NCBI GenBank assembly: GCA_023488565.1
Contig: JAMDDZ010000070.1
Location: 1-5,059, forward strand
Direction of reading: 5' to 3'
Origin: Bacillota bacterium
Lineage (GTDB): Bacteria; Bacillota; Sulfobacillia; Sulfobacillales; Sulfobacillaceae
Length of the DNA stretch: 5,059 bases
Below the pieces are notes generated by a model that worked only from the letters and a program-made list of their open reading frames with translations, did not search any database and was not told the origin of the DNA. Of the stretch, positions 1-4,873 are shown one piece after another. Within the stretch, counting starts at the first letter, position 1, and every line of letters begins with the position of its first letter. The position numbers and the translations under genes are program-made.

Positions 1-4
1 TGGG

Positions 5-13
5 TGATATGAT
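5..13 (+). promoter_or_regulatory. Candidate extended -10 box upstream of the L,D-transpeptidase gene
   Basis: The sequence TGATATGAT matches the extended -10 pattern TGnTATAAT at all but one base. It lies about 80 bp before the ATG at 94, which would give a leader of roughly 75 nt. The -35 region would fall outside the window, so it cannot be checked. A weaker alternative -10 (TATGAA, 56-61) is nearer the gene but has no good -35. Apart from this box and the ribosome binding site, positions 1-93 hold nothing recognisable. Confidence 0.3.
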
Positions 14-80
14 GAACTATGTCTAAACTAGGATGTTTTAATCAACTGTCGACGTTATGAATGTGTGGCGAATATTAGAA

Positions 81-87
81 AGAAGGA
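81..87 (+). promoter_or_regulatory. Ribosome binding site of the L,D-transpeptidase gene
   Basis: AGAAGGA lies 6 nt before the ATG at 94. This supports the first ATG over in-frame ATGs at 115 and 124, which have no comparable purine-rich site. Confidence 0.7.
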
Positions 88-93
88 TATAAA

Positions 94-1818
94 ATGTTGG
101 CCAAAAAGCAAACAATGAATCACATGGTGCCATGGGCCGGGCCGAAATCACGAGCTTGGTTACTGGGTTTGGCCGTGATTATGCTGATGGCACTCGGCAT
201 TTGGCTGACATATCCGACGGTACATCTTAATCCTAGCCGCCGGGGACTGATCCGAGTGTCGATCCACGGATGGGGCGTCACGGTGTCTGGCGCATCGTTC
301 ACCTATGACCACAAGAGAGTTAATTTAATCGATAAGGGTAATGTGTGGTATCCCAATGGCACAGTTCCTTCGGGTGTATTGGGTGTCGTTAATGTAAGTA
401 TTCAAGGATTGCCATTCTTGAGCTGGGTGCCAGGGGAAAGCCGCCTATTGACCACTGTGGTGGCTACCCCCCCTATCCCCAGGCTTCAGAATGATCGCAT
501 CAACCGACTGCTGCAACCAAACATTGGTGTTGACTTTCGGAGTCCGGTTTCTGTAGTGCGGTATAAATTTCACGGGCGCATTAAGACCGAGGTTTTGGCG
601 GTCCCAACCACACGGGTTGAGTTGCCCATGCCGTTAAATGGTCCCGGAGCCACTGGAAAGGTGACCCTTCAGGCGACTGCGCGAAGCTGGGAGGTCATGA
701 GCGGGTGGCAAACCGTGGTCTGGGATACGGTTCCTTACCTGAGCGCTGTGGCAACGCCTCAAACACAAATTGCTCCTACCTCTACCCTTACGGTTCGGTT
801 TAGTCAACCCATTGATCAGCCGCACTTGCATAATTGGGTGGTCAGCCCTAAGACTGCCGGATCCTGGGCACGTGCCAATGCCACCACTTATACCTTTACG
901 CCGTCGAGTGCTATGGGTTTTGGTCCCGGCTCCTTAGTATCGGTAGGCATTCCCTCGGGTTCTAGCGGGCCTCAAGCCAGAACCGGTTCTTATTTGTCCC
1001 AGACTCTGAATTTGACATGGGCCACGGTCCCAGGGTCAGTTTTGCGATTGCAGCAGCTATTGGCAGAAGAAGGCTATCTCCCCGTTAGTTGGCAACGATC
1101 GACGCCGTCGACAGGTACGGCCACCATTGCAAGCCAAGAAGCGACGGTTTACAATCCGCCATTGGGCACGTTTCAGTGGAAATACCCGAACTTGCCTATA
1201 GCCCTCAAGGCCCTTTGGATACCAGGACAGATGACGGTGATGGTCAAAGGAGCCATTATGCAATTCGAGCGCGTCAACGGGCTAACTGTTGACGGTATCG
1301 CGGGACCTGCAGTGTGGAGTGCGTTGCTTAATGATCGGATTGCTGGACGGGTCAGTCCTGATGGATATACATATATTTCGGTTACCGAAAATTTGCCCGA
1401 AACCATGGAATTATGGATTAATGGGAAATTGGTGCTGTCATCTGATACCAACACCGGTATTCCCGTGACCCCGACATATCTCGGGACCTTTCCCATTTAT
1501 GAGCGCTTGACATTTCAGATTATGCGGGGAAATAACCCTAATGGTACGCCTTATGCCGATCCGGTCTATTGGATCAATTACTTCCAAGGCAGTGATGCGG
1601 TGCACGGCTTTTTGCGCACTTCGTATGGTTTTCCGCAAAGCCTTGGCTGTGTAGAACTGCCCTTGAACATCGCACCGACTGTCTACCATGACGTTCATTA
1701 TGGCACGTTGGTGACGGTCAATGCGCCGGGGGTGGCGCCAGCACCGGCCCAAATTGGTGGGAGCCAATCCACTGCTGCATCGTCCGCTTCCAGTTCGGCG
1801 ACTAGTCCTAAAAGTTAA
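94..1818 (+). CDS. Membrane-anchored L,D-transpeptidase (YkuD family) with Ig-like and peptidoglycan-binding domains
   Basis: Predicted to form or edit L,D (3-3) peptidoglycan cross-links or attach molecules to the wall outside the membrane. The 574 residues start with a short basic segment and one hydrophobic helix (about 22-40) that acts as a signal anchor. Beta-rich segments follow at about 50-210, and a Big_5-like Ig domain at about 216-312. A PG_binding_1-type domain has its first helix at about 317-328 (LRLQQLLAEEGYLP). Its second half, with the hallmark GLTVDGIAGPAVWSALL, is at 396-412. About 50 extra residues lie between the two halves. The YkuD domain covers about 424-543, with H504-G505 and the catalytic motif S516-L-G-C519-V-E-L. 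The usual motif is SHGC(V/I)R, so the His and Arg positions differ while the nucleophile Cys is present. The tail from about 546 is Ala/Ser/Pro-rich and probably disordered. The gene is a single unit, convergent with the next one. Family assignment is firm; the exact wall substrate is unknown. Confidence 0.9.
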   Translation: MLAKKQTMNHMVPWAGPKSRAWLLGLAVIMLMALGIWLTYPTVHLNPSRRGLIRVSIHGWGVTVSGASFTYDHKRVNLIDKGNVWYPNGTVPSGVLGVVNVSIQGLPFLSWVPGESRLLTTVVATPPIPRLQNDRINRLLQPNIGVDFRSPVSVVRYKFHGRIKTEVLAVPTTRVELPMPLNGPGATGKVTLQATARSWEVMSGWQTVVWDTVPYLSAVATPQTQIAPTSTLTVRFSQPIDQPHLHNWVVSPKTAGSWARANATTYTFTPSSAMGFGPGSLVSVGIPSGSSGPQARTGSYLSQTLNLTWATVPGSVLRLQQLLAEEGYLPVSWQRSTPSTGTATIASQEATVYNPPLGTFQWKYPNLPIALKALWIPGQMTVMVKGAIMQFERVNGLTVDGIAGPAVWSALLNDRIAGRVSPDGYTYISVTENLPETMELWINGKLVLSSDTNTGIPVTPTYLGTFPIYERLTFQIMRGNNPNGTPYADPVYWINYFQGSDAVHGFLRTSYGFPQSLGCVELPLNIAPTVYHDVHYGTLVTVNAPGVAPAPAQIGGSQSTAASSASSSATSPKS

Positions 1819-1959
1819 ACATGACAAAATGCATGCCTTGTCTCATGACGCGGTGAGCGGTGTCGCTTTGGATTGTGGGAGCCCGCGATTTCGAGAGTCG
1901 AACGTAAAGCTGTGGCCGGATTTTTGTTCTCACTTTGTTATTTACGGTGTGCATGCCTT
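1819..1959. other. Convergent intergenic region without a clear terminator
   Basis: These 141 bp separate the 3' ends of the L,D-transpeptidase gene and the minus-strand membrane protein gene. A bidirectional terminator would be expected, but only weak hairpins are visible, for example CGATTT/GAGTCG around 1887-1901, which needs G-T pairs and has no following T tract. A T5 run at 1921-1925 has no solid GC stem before it. The 10-bp direct repeat TGCATGCCTT occurs at 1830-1839 and 1950-1959, close to the two stop codons. No coding potential is convincing. Confidence 0.5.
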
Positions 1960-2334
1960 TTAGAAATTACGTACCATATCGGCGATGACTGCGAGCGCGT
2001 CTAGGCCCAATACGGCAAATACGCCGGTTGTGTGATCGATGTGTCCGGCAATGGCCAACAATGGGATGGATAGCACTAAAATTCCGGTAAGGTGACTATG
2101 ATGGGATTTGTCGCGGCGATTGTAGCCGATCTGTTGCAGGATTTTTTTGCGGTCCTTGGATGGCAAGGATTTAAAGTAATGGACTACCTCGTCAGGCGTC
2201 ATAGTGGGAAGTTGGTCGGGGAACAGCTGTAGAATCTTCTGCGTCATTTCCTCGTCGTAATCGGAACCCAAGTCATGATGGGCGCGAAGAATCGCGAGCA
2301 CTTCCTGAGCCTTGGATCGGGAGGATATAGGCAT
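1960..2334 (-). CDS. Hypothetical protein with C-terminal two-helix membrane hairpin
   Basis: I do not recognise a family for this 124-residue protein. Residues 1-80 are hydrophilic and helical, rich in acidic and basic residues, with DEEMTQKILQLFPD at about 27-40 and a Lys/Arg/His-rich stretch at about 60-81 (SKDRKKIL, NRRDKSHHSH). Two hydrophobic segments follow, at about 82-98 and 103-120, separated by HIDHTT, and the protein ends with VRNF. The likely topology is a cytosolic N-terminal domain tethered by a membrane hairpin, because the positive residues just before the first helix favour an inside location. The ATG at 2334 has a very strong ribosome binding site (AGGAGGAGG, plus-strand 2339-2347), which supports a real gene rather than a shadow. 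It is divergent from the MBL-fold gene and convergent with the transpeptidase gene, so it is a lone unit. Function unknown. Confidence 0.75.
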   Translation of the reverse strand: MPISSRSKAQEVLAILRAHHDLGSDYDEEMTQKILQLFPDQLPTMTPDEVVHYFKSLPSKDRKKILQQIGYNRRDKSHHSHLTGILVLSIPLLAIAGHIDHTTGVFAVLGLDALAVIADMVRNF

Positions 2335-2338
2335 TAGA

Positions 2339-2347
2339 CCTCCTCCT
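2339..2347 (-). promoter_or_regulatory. Ribosome binding site of the membrane-hairpin protein gene
   Basis: Read on the minus strand this is AGGAGGAGG. Its distal AGGAGG lies 7 nt before the ATG. It is a near-ideal SD and the main evidence that this small ORF is translated. Confidence 0.8.
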
Positions 2348-2436
2348 ATTCTTGTTCTGTGTCCAGTGTGCCATTGGTCTGTGCTCTTTTCAAGGGTCTC
2401 ATACTTATGGATCCATTCCGTATTAAAGGTAAGAGA

Positions 2437-2442
2437 TATAAT
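2437..2442 (+). promoter_or_regulatory. Sigma-A type -10 box for the MBL-NifX-like operon
   Basis: This is a perfect TATAAT. The -35 at normal spacing (CATTCC at 2414-2419, 17 bp) is poor, so the promoter may be weak or activator-dependent. Transcription would start near 2449, giving a leader of only about 22 nt that begins almost at the ribosome binding site. This placement argues against any start codon upstream of 2450. No equally good promoter was found on the minus strand for the divergent gene. Confidence 0.55.
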
Positions 2443-2470
2443 AGAAGCAAGGGAGGTGGTGAGGATCGCG

Positions 2471-3403
2471 GTGACAGAAGTAGGAGAGGACCTCTTCCTC
2501 GTCGATTTACATGAGGCGGGTCGCCCATTTCGCAGCTCGGCTTATATTATACGAGGGCCTGAACCGACCCTTATTGAGACCGGATCCAGCAATTGCTTTA
2601 CTTATGTGGTGGATGGGCTGAAGATGTTAGGGTATTCACCGGCAGACCTTAAACATATTGTGGTAACCCATGTTCATCTTGATCATGCTGGAGGGGCTGG
2701 TCGAATGATGGAAGCGTCGCCACACGCGATGTTGCATGCTCATCGACGGGCGGCGCCTCATCTCATCGATCCCACCCGACTTGAAGCGGGCTCCCGGGCG
2801 GTCTATGGAAGTGCCCTGGAGTCATTATTTGGCGCGATATTGCCGGTGCCTCATGATCGTGTGCAAGTTCAGGAAGATGGTTCCGTGTTGGATTTAGGCC
2901 ATGGGCGGCGACTGACATTTTATGACACACCTGGCCATGCCAAGCACCATAGCTGCATTTGGGACAATGTGACACGGGGAATATTCTCTGGCGACACGGT
3001 GGGCATTCGCTATCGTTTTGCGGGTGTCGACGCCGACGTTATCTATGGCTTTCCCACCACAACTCCGCCGGACTTTGATCCTGAGGTGATGCTGGAATCG
3101 CTGGACCGTTTGCAAGCGATGAATCCCGATGTGATTTATCACACACATTTTGGACCAACCTCTCCCGCCAGTGAAGCGTTTGCCTTCACCCGGCGGGGAA
3201 TTTTGGTGATTCAACAGATATTGGACAGATTGCCCGACGATGCGACTCCCGAGATGGCAGAAGAGGAATTGAGAGCATATTTGTCCAAAGACGTAGAGCA
3301 TTGGACACATCGCGGGGATGACCTTTCAGATCTGGCCCTAGACATTTATTTGAACGCGCAGGGCATGATTGTGTATAAGCAAAAAAAGGCAAGCAAGCTC
3401 TAA
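2471..3403 (+). CDS. Metallo-beta-lactamase-fold hydrolase
   Basis: A cytosolic zinc- or iron-binding hydrolase of the broad MBL superfamily (310 residues from the chosen start). Substrate unknown. Metal ligands are visible in order: HVHLDH (H67, H69, D71, H72), H156 in TPGHAKHH, D175 in FSGDT, and H226 in the HTHFGP motif. The family's ETG turn is at 36-38. The last 80 residues are helical and charged, like the accessory C-terminal regions of glyoxalase-II-like or LACTB2-like members, but without a motif I can name. The GTG at 2471 is chosen as the start because GGGAGG and TGAGGA lie just upstream, the TATAAT at 2437 precedes it, and homologous-looking beta-strand sequence begins here. An in-frame ATG at 2312 would add 53 residues that do not look like this family, overlap the divergent gene and contain the promoter. 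It is the first gene of an operon, 19 bp before the NifX-like gene. There is no signal peptide. Fold assignment is very secure. Confidence 0.92.
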   Translation: MTEVGEDLFLVDLHEAGRPFRSSAYIIRGPEPTLIETGSSNCFTYVVDGLKMLGYSPADLKHIVVTHVHLDHAGGAGRMMEASPHAMLHAHRRAAPHLIDPTRLEAGSRAVYGSALESLFGAILPVPHDRVQVQEDGSVLDLGHGRRLTFYDTPGHAKHHSCIWDNVTRGIFSGDTVGIRYRFAGVDADVIYGFPTTTPPDFDPEVMLESLDRLQAMNPDVIYHTHFGPTSPASEAFAFTRRGILVIQQILDRLPDDATPEMAEEELRAYLSKDVEHWTHRGDDLSDLALDIYLNAQGMIVYKQKKASKL

Positions 3404-3409
3404 GAGAGT

Positions 3410-3415
3410 GGAGGT
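3410..3415 (+). promoter_or_regulatory. Ribosome binding site of the NifX-like gene
   Basis: GGAGGT lies 7 nt before the ATG at 3423, inside the short gap after the MBL-fold gene stop. It fixes the start at 3423 rather than the in-frame ATG at 3369, which lies within the upstream gene. Confidence 0.85.
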
Positions 3416-3422
3416 AGTAACA

Positions 3423-3752
3423 ATGCGTGTGGTTTGCATTCCGGTCGATGATAGAGGTCACGTAGAACCCCGATGGGGAAAAGCGCCTAAAGTGGCGGTA
3501 GCACAGGTAAGCGATCAGGGACAGATTGAAAATTGGGAAGTATTTGCTGTTGGTTGGGATGCCCTGCACGATCAAAATGGGGAGGGGCAGCATCATGCTC
3601 GCATTGCCCGGTTTCTTATGGATCATAAGGTCACGGATGTCGCCGCGGAACATATGGGTCCAGGAATGGAACGGATGATTCAAAGCATGCGGTTGAACCT
3701 CCATTTAGGAGCGCAAGGAGACGCCAGGTCCGTAGTCGAACACTTGCAGTGA
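3423..3752 (+). CDS. NifX / NifB-C-terminal-like protein (dinitrogenase FeMo-cofactor biosynthesis family fold)
   Basis: A small cytosolic protein of 109 residues, the normal size for stand-alone members of the Nitro_FeMo-Co (PF02579) family. Members with known roles bind iron-sulfur or FeMo-cofactor precursors. Many orphan members in non-diazotrophs have no assigned role. The sequence shows the family pattern: an N-terminal strand IPVDDRGHVEPRWGKAP (residues 6-22), a central G-E-G-QHH motif (53-58), then a helix and a strand ending in the H-M-G-P-G-M turn (77-82). The final strand (LNLHLGA) precedes a short helix. No nif genes are nearby, so nitrogen fixation is not implied. It is translationally close to the MBL-fold gene and shares its promoter and terminator, which suggests the two proteins act together, perhaps in metal or iron-sulfur chemistry (inference). 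Cys appears only at residue 5. Confidence 0.85.
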   Translation: MRVVCIPVDDRGHVEPRWGKAPKVAVAQVSDQGQIENWEVFAVGWDALHDQNGEGQHHARIARFLMDHKVTDVAAEHMGPGMERMIQSMRLNLHLGAQGDARSVVEHLQ

Positions 3753-3763
3753 ATCGTGGAGTA

Positions 3764-3807
3764 GAAAACAGTACCTGGCCGAAATAGCCAGGTACTTCTT
3801 GTTTTCC
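3764..3807 (+). terminator. Rho-independent terminator of the MBL-NifX-like operon
   Basis: A perfect 9-bp stem, GTACCTGGC (3771-3779) with GCCAGGTAC (3787-3795), closes a 7-nt loop and is followed by TTCTTGTTTTCC. The flanks GAAAACA (3764-3770) and TGTTTTC (3800-3806) can also pair across a 4-nt bulge. The structure starts 11 bp after the NifX-like stop. It separates this operon from the SDR gene. Confidence 0.92.
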
Positions 3808-3830
3808 CTAAATGAGGCCACTCCTGAAGC

Positions 3831-3859
3831 CTGATTACCTCAAACTGGCATGATACAAT
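3831..3859 (+). promoter_or_regulatory. Promoter of the RmlD-like SDR gene
   Basis: An extended -10, TGATACAAT (3851-3859), matches TGnTATAAT with one change. It lies 17 bp after CTGATT (3831-3836), a partial -35 with three of six matches. The start site would be near 3866, 25-30 bp before the gene. Its place right after a strong terminator supports an independent transcription unit. Confidence 0.6.
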
Positions 3860-3892
3860 CGAGGGAAATGGATAACAAGGGAGTCAAGAGGA

Positions 3893-4702
3893 ATGCGACA
3901 TTTGATTATTGGTGCTTCAGGCCAAGTGGGGGGATACCTCTGGAACAAACTCAATCGTGATCATGAGGACGTTGTCGGCACCTATTATTCGCATCCGGTG
4001 AAGAATCAGGTCCAGTGTGATTTCACCGATATGGCGGAGGTCACGAAACTAATTCAAGATGGTAAACCGGATGTCGTGTGGATCCCGGCGGCGTTGCCCG
4101 ATGTTGATCGCTGTGAGAGAGAGCCAGAGTTAAGTTACGTGCTCAACGTGAAAGCCCCCAGACAAGTTGGAGAAGTGGCCCGCGACAACGGAGCCAAACT
4201 CGTATTTTTCTCAACGGACTACGTATTTGACGGAACGTCTGGGCCGTATCGGGAAACGGATGTTCCCAACCCTTTGCAGGTATACGGCAAGCATAAAGCG
4301 GAGGCGGAAGAATTCCTTATACAAAATGCTCCAGATGTTCTCATTATCCGGCCCGCATGGATCTACAGCGAAGAACCTAACCCAAGAAATTTCGTGTTTC
4401 GGATTCTCCAGCAGTTAAAAGACGGCCACACGGTCAGGGCTGCTATAGACCAAATCAATACCCCGACCGATAGTCGAGATTTGGTGGAGCGAGCATTGGC
4501 GGCGGTGAACCGAGGGGACCATGGAATTCGTCATATGGTTGGACCCGATCGGTTAAGCCGTTATGATTTGACGCTAAAAATAGCTAAGGATCATGGTTTT
4601 TCTTCATCAATGGTGGAACCCATTACAACCGCATCGCTCAATCTTCCGGCCAGACGACCATTAAATGGCGGACTAGTGACTATATACGCCAGGGGTGTTT
4701 GA
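3893..4702 (+). CDS. rfbD: RmlD/RfbD-like SDR (dTDP-4-dehydrorhamnose reductase type), C-terminally short
   Basis: A cytosolic NAD(P)-dependent extended SDR of the RmlD substrate-binding family. Characterised members reduce dTDP-4-keto-rhamnose to dTDP-rhamnose, or act as the regulatory subunit of methionine adenosyltransferase. The Rossmann motif GASGQVG is at residues 7-13 and CDFTD at 42-46. The catalytic residues are STDYVFDG (107-114), including T108, and the pair Y131-G-K-H-K135. The substrate-side motif RRPLNGGL is at 254-261. At 269 residues it is shorter than usual because it ends eight residues after RRPLNGGL, where the family normally continues for 20 or more. A one-base change would add an FEESVTAF-like ending (see findings). 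The ATG at 3893 is preceded by AAGGGAG at 9 nt and by AAGAGG almost touching it. It lies upstream of flagellin, which hints at flagellar or surface glycan synthesis, but no other rml or glycosyltransferase genes are visible. The exact substrate is uncertain. Confidence 0.85.
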   Translation: MRHLIIGASGQVGGYLWNKLNRDHEDVVGTYYSHPVKNQVQCDFTDMAEVTKLIQDGKPDVVWIPAALPDVDRCEREPELSYVLNVKAPRQVGEVARDNGAKLVFFSTDYVFDGTSGPYRETDVPNPLQVYGKHKAEAEEFLIQNAPDVLIIRPAWIYSEEPNPRNFVFRILQQLKDGHTVRAAIDQINTPTDSRDLVERALAAVNRGDHGIRHMVGPDRLSRYDLTLKIAKDHGFSSSMVEPITTASLNLPARRPLNGGLVTIYARGV

Positions 4703-4774
4703 GGAAAGCGTAACTGCTTTCACATGACTATAGGACATTATTGAAAAAACTTTTGGGGAAATAGCGCTAAAAAA

Positions 4775-4804
4775 TTGCCTCAGTCGACTATTGTCTGGTA
4801 TGAC
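4775..4804 (+). promoter_or_regulatory. Candidate sigma-A-type promoter of flagellin
   Basis: TTGCCT (4775-4780) matches the -35 at four of six bases. TATGAC (4799-4804), preceded by TGG as an extended -10, lies 18 bp downstream. This would start transcription near 4811 and give a leader of about 63 nt. The 8-bp palindrome AGTCGACT (4782-4789) sits in the spacer and TAGCGCTA (4762-4769) just upstream, so repressor or activator binding is possible but unproven. Confidence 0.4.
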
Positions 4805-4830
4805 GTAATTGCACCATAGTCTGGTGACTG

Positions 4831-4849
4831 CTTCGACAGGATGTCGAGG
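4831..4849 (+). promoter_or_regulatory. GGA-loop hairpin, candidate CsrA binding site in the flagellin leader
   Basis: CTTCGACA and TGTCGAGG pair over 8 bp (one G-T pair) and present the triloop GGA at 4839-4841. The core ACAGGATGT is close to the known CsrA-selected RNA consensus, ACARGGAUGU, with GGA in a hairpin loop. A second GGA-containing site overlaps the ribosome binding site 26 nt downstream. Binding by CsrA is inferred, and no csrA or fliW gene lies in the window. Confidence 0.55.
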
Positions 4850-4859
4850 AGTACTACTC

Positions 4860-4869
4860 AAGGAGGATG
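4860..4869 (+). promoter_or_regulatory. Flagellin ribosome binding site, overlapping a second candidate CsrA site
   Basis: AAGGAGG (4860-4866) is an ideal SD 7 nt before the ATG at 4874. The overlapping AGGATG (4864-4869) fits the core of the CsrA consensus. A protein bound here would block ribosome loading. Confidence 0.75.
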
Positions 4870-4873
4870 CACC

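Larger units (their letters stand above)
4703..4873 (+). promoter_or_regulatory. Flagellin upstream region and 5' leader
   Basis: These 171 bp hold no gene. After the SDR stop comes a 6-bp hairpin, GAAAGC/GCTTTC (4704-4721), without a T tract, so it is at best a weak terminator. An A/T-rich stretch follows, then the candidate promoter, then a structured leader of about 60 nt. A canonical sigma-D (sigma-28) promoter (TAAA-N15-GCCGATAA) is not evident. TAAA at 4768-4771 is followed by GTCGACTA at the wrong spacing. Confidence 0.6.

Noticed and set aside
1870..1905. tRNA-like TTCGAGAGTCGAACG segment in the convergent gap
   Set aside because: On either strand no acceptor, D or anticodon stems can be drawn around it.
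1721..1963. 80-residue plus-strand ORF across the transpeptidase 3' end and the gap
   Set aside because: It has no SD and no recognisable domain, and it is out of frame with the Ala/Ser-rich tail of the real gene. It is a shadow.
2312..2470. 53-residue N-terminal extension of the MBL-fold protein from an in-frame ATG at 2312
   Set aside because: It overlaps the start of the divergent gene, contains the TATAAT promoter, has no SD and does not resemble the family. The GTG at 2471 fits better.
3381..3387. A7 run near the end of the MBL-fold gene as a programmed frameshift site
   Set aside because: The gene ends normally five codons later, no extended overlapping frame or stimulatory structure follows, and the next gene has its own strong SD.
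3369..3422. 18-residue N-terminal extension of the NifX-like protein from an ATG at 3369
   Set aside because: It lies inside the MBL-fold coding region and lacks an SD, while the ATG at 3423 has GGAGGT at ideal spacing and starts exactly where the family begins.
4704..4721. Rho-independent terminator after the SDR gene
   Set aside because: The 6-bp stem is AT-leaning and is followed by ACATGACTAT rather than a T tract. It is kept only as a weak hairpin in the leader description.
4768..4790. Sigma-D (sigma-28) flagellar promoter
   Set aside because: TAAA at 4768 is only 11 bp from GTCGACTA, and the sequence at the correct 15-bp spacing does not match GCCGATAA.
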